A stretch of 64,000 nt of DNA from Chitinophaga sancti. Lineage in GTDB: Bacteria > Bacteroidota > Bacteroidia > Chitinophagales > Chitinophagaceae. Position numbers and translations under genes: made by a program. The stretch lies in NCBI RefSeq assembly GCF_034424315.1, contig NZ_CP139972.1, positions 5,456,001 through 5,520,000 of the forward strand, in the 5' to 3' direction. The notes below the pieces were generated by a model. It had not been told where the DNA came from. It worked only from the letters and a program-made list of their open reading frames with translations, and did not search any database. Shown here in pieces: positions 26,095 to 34,018 of this stretch (position 1 is its first letter; the number at the start of each line of letters is the position of its first letter).

Positions 26095-26406
26095 TTATTG
26101 TTTACCCTCAATGCGTTGCGCTTCCTGGTAGCTTCCTAAACGGAACTTCAAAGGCACTTTTGTACGCTGCTCAAAGTTCCATTCTCTTTTACAGAAAAAT
26201 CCGAAGCACTGATCATAATAAGCATGAGGAGACAGGGGAGGTGCCACCCTTGGCGTAAAAGTAACTGCAGGTGCGGCTTTCACAAAAGTAATTGCCGGGG
26301 TCATCTTTTTTTGAAGCGGATATAAGGGCGCAACAGAGAGCTTACGTTGCCCCTTAGCCACACCAAATCCTAAAAATAGCAGCAAAAAAACACTACATAT
26401 TTTCAT
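26095..26406 (-). CDS. Small secreted protein of unknown function
   Basis: This 103-residue protein has a signal peptide (about 1-19, ending VAKGQ). The mature part contains a Pro-rich stretch (VTFTPRVAPPLSPHAYYDQ) and then CFGFFCKREWNFEQRTKVPLKFRLGS, with two Cys that could form a disulfide. I believe this type of small exported protein recurs in Chitinophagaceae, but I cannot name a function. The ATG at 26406 lies 11 nt after the stop of the YrdC/Sua5-type gene, so they are probably co-transcribed. Confidence 0.72.
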   Translation of the reverse strand: MKICSVFLLLFLGFGVAKGQRKLSVAPLYPLQKKMTPAITFVKAAPAVTFTPRVAPPLSPHAYYDQCFGFFCKREWNFEQRTKVPLKFRLGSYQEAQRIEGKQ

Positions 26407-26417
26407 AATCAAAAGTT

Positions 26418-27035
26418 TTAGACAATCTCTTCAAAACTACCCAAACCTTCCCTGATCAGTTCAGGTTCAGAGCCGGTACAATCAACTACTGTTGAAAACT
26501 GCATCCCTCCAGGTCCACCATCTATTACGATATCTACAATGTTTTCAAACTTCTCATGAATGATTTCCGGATCAGTGTATTCTTCTACGTAAGCTTCAAT
26601 CGGCAGCGAGGTACTCAGAATTGGGTTTCCTAATTCCTTCACGATCGCTCTGCTGATATTATTATCAGGAACGCGTATACCAACCGTATCCTTCTTTTGC
26701 TTCAGCATTCTGGGCACCTGCCTGCTGGCTGGCAGAATAAATGTATACGGTCCGGGCAATGCCTTCTTAAGCATTCTGAAAGTAGGTGTATCTACACTTC
26801 GTGCATAGTCAGACAAATGACTGAGATCGTAACATATAAATGAAAACTGGGCCTTGGCAGGATTAATATGCTTGATGCGGCAAATGCGTTCTATAGCTTT
26901 GTGCTGTGAAATGTCACAACCCATGCCGTAAACCGTATCGGTCGGATAGATAATCACGCCTCCATCTTTCAGACATTCCACGATCGTCTTTAGATGACGG
27001 GGATTCGGGTTGTCTGGGTGTAAAGTCAAAAGCAT
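26418..27035 (-). CDS. YrdC/Sua5/YciO-family protein (threonylcarbamoyl-AMP synthase-like)
   Basis: This 205-residue protein has the YrdC fold with GGVIIYPTDTVYGMGCD near the N-terminus and LPGPYTFILPAS and TVGIRVPDN in the core. The segment RIKHINPAKAQFSFICYDLSH resembles the YciO branch more than canonical TsaC (KxR-S/T signature), so a role in tRNA t6A synthesis is likely by family but not certain. It lacks the C-terminal Sua5 domain. A small secreted-protein gene follows closely. Confidence 0.88.
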   Translation of the reverse strand: MLLTLHPDNPNPRHLKTIVECLKDGGVIIYPTDTVYGMGCDISQHKAIERICRIKHINPAKAQFSFICYDLSHLSDYARSVDTPTFRMLKKALPGPYTFILPASRQVPRMLKQKKDTVGIRVPDNNISRAIVKELGNPILSTSLPIEAYVEEYTDPEIIHEKFENIVDIVIDGGPGGMQFSTVVDCTGSEPELIREGLGSFEEIV

Positions 27036-27218
27036 ACTGTAAATTTACGAAATCCTTCCAATTACCAGACCAGCCATATAAAACCTTCTTATATCTTCAT
27101 AATAAAAAGAATTTCCCGATTCCGAATAATAAAACTCACTACAAAAAGCCTTCATAGTTAACATGGACATTAAATAATCTTACTATCTTTCCGCCCTATT
27201 TCCAAAATCATTTTGTGG

Positions 27219-27932
27219 ATGAAGTTGAAAGGAATCGTTCCGAGAACTTGGCGACACTTGAAAAAGATTCTCCTGGTATTATTTATTACACACTTTGTTT
27301 ATCTCATTGCTTTAAAATGGGTTAATCCTCCTATTACCATAACGATGATCTCGAGCTGGGTAGGAACATGGGGAACTGATACAAAGTTTCATAAAACATG
27401 GGCTGACTATTCAGAGATCTCTGAATTCACCAAGCTGGCTGTACTGTCCAGCGAAGACCAGTTATTTCCTGATCATAATGGCTTCGACTTTAAGTCCATC
27501 GAAAAAGCCATGAAGCATAACCAGAAAAGTAAAAAGATCCGTGGTGCAAGTACCATCAGCCAACAGGTAGCTAAAAACGTATTCCTATGGCAGCAGAGAA
27601 GCTGGATCAGAAAAGGATTGGAAGTCTATTTCACCTTCATGATTGAAAAACTCTGGGGCAAGGAACGCATACTGGAAGTATACCTCAACGTGGCCCAGAC
27701 CGGCGATGCTGTATTTGGAGTAGAAGCTGCTGCCCAGCAGTACTATCATAAATCTGCGGCGAGCCTTAACAGGGAACAATCTGCGATGATTGCCGCCTGC
27801 CTGCCTAATCCGGTTAAATATACAGTGGTACCACCGGCAAGGCCTACACTGTACAGGCAAAAGAAAATACTGGTGCAAATGCGCTTACTGACCGGCGATC
27901 CGGATATCTCAGCGCTGATTAGCTCCAAGTAA
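27219..27932 (+). CDS. mtgA: Monofunctional biosynthetic peptidoglycan transglycosylase
   Basis: This 237-residue GT51 protein has one N-terminal transmembrane helix (about 17-34) and the catalytic Glu in VLSSEDQLFPDHNGFD (E79). GASTISQQVAKNVFLW and KERILEVYLNVAQTGDAVFGVEAAAQQYY are the other family motifs. It polymerises lipid II glycan strands at the membrane and lacks a transpeptidase domain. ATG 27219 is chosen; a TTG lies 6 nt upstream. Its 3' end overlaps the convergent kinase gene by 24 nt. Confidence 0.93.
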   Translation: MKLKGIVPRTWRHLKKILLVLFITHFVYLIALKWVNPPITITMISSWVGTWGTDTKFHKTWADYSEISEFTKLAVLSSEDQLFPDHNGFDFKSIEKAMKHNQKSKKIRGASTISQQVAKNVFLWQQRSWIRKGLEVYFTFMIEKLWGKERILEVYLNVAQTGDAVFGVEAAAQQYYHKSAASLNREQSAMIAACLPNPVKYTVVPPARPTLYRQKKILVQMRLLTGDPDISALISSK

Positions 27933-28448
27933 CTGATCTATTGCCTTCACAGCTGTTGCCTCCCTTGCTTCAAATGAACCACGGACTTCCACCCATGGCA
28001 CGCCCGAAGATTGCACAATTTCTTTATACACATTGTAGAAGTACTCCCGCATAGCCGGGTCAGGATGTTCCCGCTGCGGATCTTCCTCCCAGGGAATATC
28101 AATATAAGTGAGCAGGTAAAGGTCATACCTTCTCTCTGCGATAGCTGCCACAATCCAGGGATCACATGCTCCGTATTTATGTTCACTCCAAACTCTTATT
28201 ACATGCAGGTCCGTATCACACACCAGCAGCCTGTTTGCCAGCTTAGCCCTTTCTGCCTCCAGTGCCAGTTGCCCCTGTGCCATAGCCAGCAGGTCAGATT
28301 GCTCATACGGACGAGGTAATTCTTCTATATACCGACGGGCATACTCAGGCACCCACATCGTTTCGTAATGCGACGCCAGGAACTCACTGAGGGTACTTTT
28401 GCCTGTACTCTCCGGACCAATCACCACTACTTTGAATAACTCTTCCAT
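27909..28448 (-). CDS. Nicotinamide riboside kinase (NadR C-terminal-like)
   Basis: This 179-residue P-loop protein has GPESTGKST at 11-19 followed by WVPEYARRYIEEL and CDTDLHVIRVWSEHKYG, matching the ribosylnicotinamide kinase domain of NadR. It lacks the NMN adenylyltransferase and helix-turn-helix domains of enterobacterial NadR. Its start overlaps the end of pnuC by 22 nt, so uptake and phosphorylation of nicotinamide riboside are translationally linked. Confidence 0.9.
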   Translation of the reverse strand: MEELFKVVVIGPESTGKSTLSEFLASHYETMWVPEYARRYIEELPRPYEQSDLLAMAQGQLALEAERAKLANRLLVCDTDLHVIRVWSEHKYGACDPWIVAAIAERRYDLYLLTYIDIPWEEDPQREHPDPAMREYFYNVYKEIVQSSGVPWVEVRGSFEAREATAVKAIDQLLGANQR

Positions 28449-29047
28449 ATCTTTTTCCAGCTGAAATAACCCATGACTGCTACAATGAACAGGAAGATGG
28501 TCAGCACCGCTGTCGCGACTAGTTTTTTATGAAATAATAAAGGTATCGCTACCAGGTTGGATATATTCAGTATCACCCAGTTTTCAATTTTTCGTTTGGC
28601 CAGCAACCACATACCTGCACAGGCAGTTGCAGATACAAAAGCATCTACAAGCGGTACATCTGAATTGGAGAAGTGACTTAGCAGGTAATAGAACACCGCC
28701 CAGCCAATTAATGCAGTCGCCGCCGTTACAATCCATTCTGTCCTGGATGCCCAGGCAATTGGTACTTCGGGTTCAGAGGGTTTCTTCCTTGCCCAGTGAT
28801 ACCAGCCATACACACTCATGATGAAATAATAAGCGTTCAGCGTCGCCTCTGCATAGAGCTTAAACTGCTCTCTTGATAACAGGTATACATAAATGCCCGT
28901 ACTGACCAGGCCTGTAGGATAAAGCCAGATACTGTTCTGTTTACTACATACCACGCTGATAGCACCAAAGATCGCCGCCAGGATTTCCAGCCAGCTCATG
29001 GCCCTCACACCTTCAATCAGCGCCTGGTAAAATACATCCACATTCAT
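28427..29047 (-). CDS. pnuC: Nicotinamide riboside transporter PnuC
   Basis: This 206-residue integral membrane protein has about seven hydrophobic helices. The PnuC signature is seen in WLYPTGLVSTGIYVYLLSR, NAYYFIMSVYGWYHW and NWVILNISNLVAIPLLF. It brings nicotinamide riboside into the cytoplasm for the overlapping downstream kinase. A -7 element sits 4 nt before the ATG, suggesting a leaderless mRNA. Confidence 0.93.
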   Translation of the reverse strand: MNVDVFYQALIEGVRAMSWLEILAAIFGAISVVCSKQNSIWLYPTGLVSTGIYVYLLSREQFKLYAEATLNAYYFIMSVYGWYHWARKKPSEPEVPIAWASRTEWIVTAATALIGWAVFYYLLSHFSNSDVPLVDAFVSATACAGMWLLAKRKIENWVILNISNLVAIPLLFHKKLVATAVLTIFLFIVAVMGYFSWKKIWKSYSK

Positions 29048-29051
29048 GCCG

Positions 29052-29059
29052 CAAAGATA
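29052..29059 (-). promoter_or_regulatory. Probable -7 element of pnuC operon
   Basis: The reverse strand reads TATCTTTG, ending 4 nt before the pnuC ATG. No -33 TTTG is seen at the usual spacing. Confidence 0.45.
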
Positions 29060-29074
29060 AGAGTGACAGCTACC

Positions 29075-29108
29075 TAAAAAAATAAGGTTGTATCAAATGA
29101 TACAACCT
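29075..29108 (-). terminator. Terminator of the GLPGLI-PNGase gene
   Basis: A perfect 11-bp stem (AGGTTGTATCA/TGATACAACCT, loop AA) is followed on the reverse strand by TT then ATTTTTTTA. It lies 13 nt after the stop. Confidence 0.85.
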
Positions 29109-29120
29109 CACGCTTAAATT

Positions 29121-30782
29121 TTATTTTTTCTCTCCCATCAGTACCCCCGATACATTCCATGCGCTGAAGGCGGTGCCTTCTCTCTTACCCAGTGGGATGG
29201 CGACTTTAAATTCGTGTACCCCCGGTGCCAGGTCCGGCAAAGGAATATACACAGCCGGCGTAAGACTTCCCGGGCACCAGTTGGACCTGCTCAAATCAGA
29301 TGATGACAACCCATTTCCAAAATTACCTGAAGAAGGATTCAGCAAACGGTAAGTACCGCAATCAGTTCTCCAGGGTACAAAATGATACACTCGCTTGCCG
29401 TCTACAAAGATCTCATTCAGCTTCGGCACAAATTCATCACCATTCCCCCAGCCACCATGACCGGTAGTGATATAACGAAGCTGTAAATTGGTTACGCCCT
29501 CCGGAATATTCACCTTCACCGTCAGGGAGTCATGGTCGAACATAGTACCGTATTCCTGGCCAGCCATTTCCATCAGGTTGGTGGTATTGAAGATCGGCTG
29601 TAAATAGCCTGGCACTTTTAACCCCTCATCTTCGTCTCCTTTGTAGTATTTCAGGCGCAGGCTTACAATGTGACCACCTTTGTCATAGTTACCAATGAAA
29701 ACGCCAAGCCATACATCACCCTCCATCCTCGGTTGCAGTTCTGTGATCTCCTGGCGAAATACCGCAGAATCAGCCCAGTTATAACCAGCTATCTGGCTTC
29801 TCTCGTTGTAGTGATGAATCCCGAAAGGAGTGAAGAAACGCAGCAGTTCCATTGTAGGCAGGTAATCATCAGTAGCAACAACGCCCTGATATTTCTCCTT
29901 ATAAACAGGTAGTTCCTTTACCCCATTCTGCAGTCCATTCAGGAAAGAACCTTGCTTATCCATAGGGATCATAAATACAGAACCTGTGCGGTCATAAGCA
30001 TCTCCGTTGGAATACTGGGCCAGTTCGGCAAACAGCTGACGGCCCGCTTCGTATTTAGGTAGTTTTATTTTTTTCAGGATCACAGTGCCGCCCGCGTAGT
30101 GGTAAGTTACATCACTCTGGTTGGCAGTAGGATTAGGCTTGTCATATCCAAAGGAAATCTGCTCTTTACTGAATACAGGAATGGTAGTATAGCGGCTATC
30201 AATCACCTCGCGGGTATAATTTGCCTGGTCTACCAGCTTACCAATGGCAATAGAACCGGGCCAGTTCAGGTCCTTAGGATTGATCTTGCCCTTTTTCACT
30301 TCTGTCGCTATCACTTCCATTTCGCCGTTTCTCACGGTCTTTAATACCAATCCTAAACCAGGAGTCACACCCAGGCTGGGAGAACCTTTTAGATTCAGGG
30401 CATTGGTATACCATACTTCCACCGTGTTGGAGCGGATAATGACTTTCGCTTTTTTACAGGGGTAACCCGCAATGGTGGCAGTATCTGTGAGCAGCTCGGG
30501 CTTTTCGTAGTCTTCAATTTTCTTTTTAAATGTGACAGATCTGCCGTTCAGGCTTAATACCTGCATAGTAACATTTTCTGTATAGTTCAGGTATTGTTGC
30601 TCCCTGGCACCGGGATCTGCATCTTTGATCACATGCGCACTTCTTCCGTCAATAAATAGGGTAAGGGCACCGTCTTTCATCTCCTCTCCATGATAACGTG
30701 TCTTGTAATGAACGGTCACAGCATCCTGTGCATGTACTCCTGCTGCGAATAGCAAGCTGGCTGCGATAGATAGATATTTCAT
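29121..30782 (-). CDS. Secreted fusion of GLPGLI-type domain and peptide-N-glycosidase F-like domains
   Basis: This 553-residue protein has a signal peptide (about 1-18). An N-terminal GLPGLI-type domain follows (about 20-170, with IAGYPCKKAKVII, VWYTNAL and LGVTPGLGLVLK). The rest resembles the two jelly-roll domains of PNGase F, with YDRTGSVFMIP, TGHGGWGNGDEFVPKLNEI, FVPWRTDCGTYRLLNPSSG and RSNWCPGS. PNGase F removes N-glycans from glycoproteins. Equivalents of its catalytic Asp60 (in AYDRTG) and Glu206 (in DEFV) look present; the Glu118 position may be Asp (GDVWLG). Activity is plausible but unproven. It is monocistronic. Confidence 0.85.
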   Translation of the reverse strand: MKYLSIAASLLFAAGVHAQDAVTVHYKTRYHGEEMKDGALTLFIDGRSAHVIKDADPGAREQQYLNYTENVTMQVLSLNGRSVTFKKKIEDYEKPELLTDTATIAGYPCKKAKVIIRSNTVEVWYTNALNLKGSPSLGVTPGLGLVLKTVRNGEMEVIATEVKKGKINPKDLNWPGSIAIGKLVDQANYTREVIDSRYTTIPVFSKEQISFGYDKPNPTANQSDVTYHYAGGTVILKKIKLPKYEAGRQLFAELAQYSNGDAYDRTGSVFMIPMDKQGSFLNGLQNGVKELPVYKEKYQGVVATDDYLPTMELLRFFTPFGIHHYNERSQIAGYNWADSAVFRQEITELQPRMEGDVWLGVFIGNYDKGGHIVSLRLKYYKGDEDEGLKVPGYLQPIFNTTNLMEMAGQEYGTMFDHDSLTVKVNIPEGVTNLQLRYITTGHGGWGNGDEFVPKLNEIFVDGKRVYHFVPWRTDCGTYRLLNPSSGNFGNGLSSSDLSRSNWCPGSLTPAVYIPLPDLAPGVHEFKVAIPLGKREGTAFSAWNVSGVLMGEKK

Positions 30783-30862
30783 AAGTATGAGGCCTGATTT
30801 ATTTTGTTTTTAGTCTGGTAAATCTCTTTTTAATTTATTAAATCAAATAAAAAAATTGGTAA

Positions 30863-30891
30863 TAAAAAAGCACAGTCAAAAAGACTGTGCT
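30863..30891 (-). terminator. Terminator of the Nfu gene
   Basis: The stem AGCACAGTC/GACTGTGCT with an AAAAA loop is followed on the reverse strand by TTTTTTATT. It lies 33 nt after the stop. Confidence 0.85.
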
Positions 30892-30924
30892 CATTTTTAA
30901 CACTATCATTCTCTCAACTATGGC

Positions 30925-31518
30925 TTATTCCGCTTCAGCTACCACTTCCTTCACTTCCGGGATCATGCGCTTCATCATGCCTTCGATACCGGCTTTCAAT
31001 GTGATCATGGAAGAAGGGCAACCTGAACATGAGCCTTGCAGCATCAACGTCACAGTACCGTCATCGTAGTCTTTGAACTGAATGGCACCGCCATCCATTT
31101 CAACTGCAGGCTTCACGTAGTTTTCAAGCAATTCTTTAATACGCTTTACCACATCAGTATCATCTGCGCTTACTTCGTTTCCGGCAATCGGTTTGTCAAC
31201 GATTTCATCTTCGTTCAATACCGGGCGGTTATCTTCCAGATACTCCTTCAGAAAAGCTTTTATAGTAGGGATAATATCATTCCAGTCAGTTTCAACAGTT
31301 TTTGTCAGCGTAATAAAATTCGCCATAATAAACACACCTCTGATGAACGGGAAGCTGAACAATTCAGCAGCCAGCGGAGATGGTTTTGCACTTGCTTCAT
31401 CCGGGAAATCGATGTGCTTACCAGGGTACAGGAGCTTGTTAGCAACAAACTTCATGGTTTCCGGATTCGGCGTCATTTCCGTATATATGCTGATAATGGG
31501 ATTTCCTGTTTTAATCAT
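30925..31518 (-). CDS. NifU-family (Nfu-type) iron-sulfur cluster carrier protein
   Basis: This 197-residue protein has an N-terminal Nfu domain (TEMTPNPETMKFVANKLL) and a C-terminal NifU domain with the cluster-binding pair GSCSGCPSS (C164 and C167). It delivers Fe-S clusters to target apoproteins in the cytoplasm. NadA and MqnC in this window are such Fe-S proteins, although no direct link is shown. A -7 element TACCTTTG lies 23 nt upstream of the ATG. Confidence 0.93.
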   Translation of the reverse strand: MIKTGNPIISIYTEMTPNPETMKFVANKLLYPGKHIDFPDEASAKPSPLAAELFSFPFIRGVFIMANFITLTKTVETDWNDIIPTIKAFLKEYLEDNRPVLNEDEIVDKPIAGNEVSADDTDVVKRIKELLENYVKPAVEMDGGAIQFKDYDDGTVTLMLQGSCSGCPSSMITLKAGIEGMMKRMIPEVKEVVAEAE

Positions 31519-31541
31519 GTTATTCTAAACTTTTGATGGTA

Positions 31542-31549
31542 CAAAGGTA
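31542..31549 (-). promoter_or_regulatory. Probable -7 element of the Nfu gene
   Basis: The reverse strand reads TACCTTTG, matching TAnnTTTG, 23 nt upstream of the ATG. Confidence 0.45.
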
Positions 31550-31752
31550 ACTACTTTCGGTTAGAATCTGAGGGAATTGCGGCCTTTTAACTATCACATT
31601 TTTCAATAGGGATATAGATAAAACTATATCTAAATTGTACAGTTCCGCGCGAAGACTTCACCATCAGATTTTTTTTCTGATATGGACCTAAAATATTACA
31701 TGTCACATTATTCTATATATTAACTTTATGGGAAATAACGCCATCACTGAGT

Positions 31753-32205
31753 ATGCCCACTGTCAAAACCTTGCACGCACGCAAAAGAATAGCACTGATC
31801 GCCCATGATCACAAGAAAGCTGAGCTCATAGAATGGGCCCTCTACAATAAAACCGTACTCTGCCGGCATGAACTATACGCTACCGGCACTACAGGCAAGC
31901 TCATTGAAGAAAATCTCGACGTACCTGTCAGAAAATTATTGTCCGGGCCCCTCGGTGGCGACCAGCAGATAGGCTCTATGATCGCCGAAGGCAAAATCGA
32001 TGTCGTGATCTTCTTCTGGGATCCCATGGAAGCACTCCCGCATGACCCGGATATCAAAGCCCTGCTCCGCCTTGGTGTAGTATGGAACATCCCTATGGCC
32101 AGCAACCGTACCTCTGCCGACTTCCTGCTTACATCTCCTCTTATGCACCAGGAATATGAAGTACGCTTACCTGACTATTCACAGTATCTCGGTAGAAAAG
32201 TATAG
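31753..32205 (+). CDS. mgsA: Methylglyoxal synthase
   Basis: This 150-residue enzyme converts dihydroxyacetone phosphate to methylglyoxal and phosphate. Diagnostic motifs are IALIAHDHKK, ATGTTGKLIEE, LSGPLGGDQQIGSMIAEGKID (with the catalytic Asp) and FFWDPMEALPHDPDIKALLRL. It is complete, and it is monocistronic on the forward strand. Confidence 0.95.
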   Translation: MPTVKTLHARKRIALIAHDHKKAELIEWALYNKTVLCRHELYATGTTGKLIEENLDVPVRKLLSGPLGGDQQIGSMIAEGKIDVVIFFWDPMEALPHDPDIKALLRLGVVWNIPMASNRTSADFLLTSPLMHQEYEVRLPDYSQYLGRKV

Positions 32206-32287
32206 TTACATTTAGTCCTCTTCAGACCTTTTCTTTTAAATATCTGTCTTTCTTAGAAAGATCGGCACCGTTTGTGCTGCAAAGTAC

Positions 32288-32340
32288 TCCTTACTAATCA
32301 GTTAGGTGTTTTCACACACCTCGCTGGCGAGTAATAAGGA
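32288..32340 (+). other. Possible structured leader upstream of the glycosidase gene
   Basis: Three short stems can form here: an outer TCCTTA/TAAGGA (32288-32293 with 32335-32340), an inner AGGTGT/ACACCT and TCGC/GCGA. The region lies 43 nt before the next start codon. It may be an RNA structure in the 5' leader; no known riboswitch was recognised. Confidence 0.3.
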
Positions 32341-32382
32341 TTCCTTATTTTCGCAATTTTTCAGGTCTTAACGTATTGTAGA

Positions 32383-33936
32383 ATGGTGAAACACTTATTA
32401 GTGGCTGCTTTCCTTCTGGCAGGCTTTTTCAAACCGGTCCAGGCCCAGCTGCCACCCAAACGGGAATTCAGAGCCGTATGGATAGCAACAGTAGAGAATA
32501 TCGATTGGCCTTCCCGTAGAGGGTTGCCTGTTGAACAACAAAAACAGGAATTTATTACCCTTCTCAATACACAGCAGCGTAATGGTATGAATGCCGTGGT
32601 GGTACAAGTCCGCCCGGTAGCGGATGCTTTTTATGCCTCGCCCTTCGAACCCTGGTCTGAATACCTGACTGGTACGCAGGGGCAGGCACCTAATCCTTAT
32701 TATGATCCCCTTCAGTTTATGATCGAAGAGACGCATAAAAGAGGAATGGAATTTCATGCCTGGTTCAATCCTTACCGCGCAGTTTTCAATGCCAGTCGCA
32801 ATAATGTGACAGCTAACCATATTTCCAGGATGCGCCCTCAGTGGTTCCTGACTTATGATAACAAGAAATATTTTGATCCGGGAGTTCCTGAGGTACGTGA
32901 GTACGTTACACAAATCATTCGCGATGTAGTGCGTCGCTACGATATAGATGCCGTTCATTTTGACGATTACTTTTACCCATACAGGGTACCTGGCAAGGAG
33001 TTTCCTGACCACGCCTCCTACCGGCAGTATGGACATGGTATGGAAAAAGACGACTGGCGCAGGTACAATGTAGATACCATCATCCACATGGTGAGCATCG
33101 CCATCAAGCAGGAAAAGAAATGGGTAAAATTTGGGATCAGCCCCTTCGGCATCTGGCGAAATAAGAATAAAGATCCGGAAGGATCTTATACCAATGGAGG
33201 AAATACCAATTACGACGACCTGTACGCCGATGTGCTGAAATGGCTGAAAAATGGCTGGATAGATTACGTAGCTCCCCAGTTATATTGGGAAAGAGGACAC
33301 CGCATAGCAGACTACGAACTGCTGCTGAACTGGTGGGCACAACATGCCTATGGCCGTCATTTGTACATCGGGCATGGAGTATACCGGATCAATAGTAATG
33401 CAGCATGGAACAATCCCAATGAACTGCCGGTACAGATCACGGAAACCCGTACACTCAATACCGTACAGGGAAGTATCTTCTATAGCGCCAAGTCATTCAA
33501 TGGCAATCCAAGAGGTATAGAAGACAGCCTGCGCAATCATTTCTATCATTATCATGCTTTGCGCCCAATCATGCCATGGCTGAATTTTAAAGCACCACAG
33601 TCTCCATACTTTGCAGATGCTTTTGAAAGAACCGATGGATTACACCTGCACTGGGTAGATGGAGATGGTGATAGCACCAGTCGAACCAATCAGTATGTAT
33701 TATATCGATTTGAAGGCAGGGAAGTGATCAATCTGAATAATCCGGAAAAGATCCTGACAATACTAACACAGACGGCAGACCCACAATACATAGATCTTGC
33801 CTATCAAAAAGGGAAAGAATACACTTATGTACTCACCTCTCTTGACAGGTTGCAGAATGAGAGCCTGGCCAGCGATCCGCTTTATATCAGGATAGCAGGT
33901 GGGAAAACGAAATTCTACTTCGACCCCCAACCATAA
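32383..33936 (+). CDS. Secreted GHL10-family (glycosyl hydrolase-like 10) protein
   Basis: This 517-residue protein has a signal peptide (about 1-22, ending VQAQ). A GHL10/DUF187 TIM barrel follows, with REFRAVWIATVENIDWPS, VVVQVRPVADAFY, FHAWFNPYRAVF, DAVHFDDYFYPY and FGISPFGIWRNK. A C-terminal beta domain (about 415-510) resembles a fibronectin III-like module. The E. coli relative YngK/DigH acts on denuded peptidoglycan glycans, so a cell-wall role is plausible. It is monocistronic. Confidence 0.9.
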   Translation: MVKHLLVAAFLLAGFFKPVQAQLPPKREFRAVWIATVENIDWPSRRGLPVEQQKQEFITLLNTQQRNGMNAVVVQVRPVADAFYASPFEPWSEYLTGTQGQAPNPYYDPLQFMIEETHKRGMEFHAWFNPYRAVFNASRNNVTANHISRMRPQWFLTYDNKKYFDPGVPEVREYVTQIIRDVVRRYDIDAVHFDDYFYPYRVPGKEFPDHASYRQYGHGMEKDDWRRYNVDTIIHMVSIAIKQEKKWVKFGISPFGIWRNKNKDPEGSYTNGGNTNYDDLYADVLKWLKNGWIDYVAPQLYWERGHRIADYELLLNWWAQHAYGRHLYIGHGVYRINSNAAWNNPNELPVQITETRTLNTVQGSIFYSAKSFNGNPRGIEDSLRNHFYHYHALRPIMPWLNFKAPQSPYFADAFERTDGLHLHWVDGDGDSTSRTNQYVLYRFEGREVINLNNPEKILTILTQTADPQYIDLAYQKGKEYTYVLTSLDRLQNESLASDPLYIRIAGGKTKFYFDPQP

Positions 33937-33941
33937 AATAA

Positions 33942-33972
33942 CCGGAGGGGCGGCTGCTGGCCGCCCCTCCGG
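33942..33972. repeat. Stacked hairpin without U-tract
   Basis: A 12-bp perfect stem (CCGGAGGGGCGG/CCGCCCCTCCGG, 7-nt loop) starts 5 nt after the glycosidase stop. No T run follows it; the true terminator is directly downstream. Confidence 0.65.
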
Positions 33973-33980
33973 AGAAATAC

Positions 33981-34017
33981 AAAAAAGACCGGCTGCCTGG
34001 GGCAGCCGGTCTTTTTT
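33981..34017. terminator. Bidirectional terminator between glycosidase and phosphatase genes
   Basis: A 17-bp perfect stem (33981-33997 with 34001-34017, loop TGG) begins with six A and ends with six T, so it works in both directions. Confidence 0.92.
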
Positions 34018-34018
34018 G

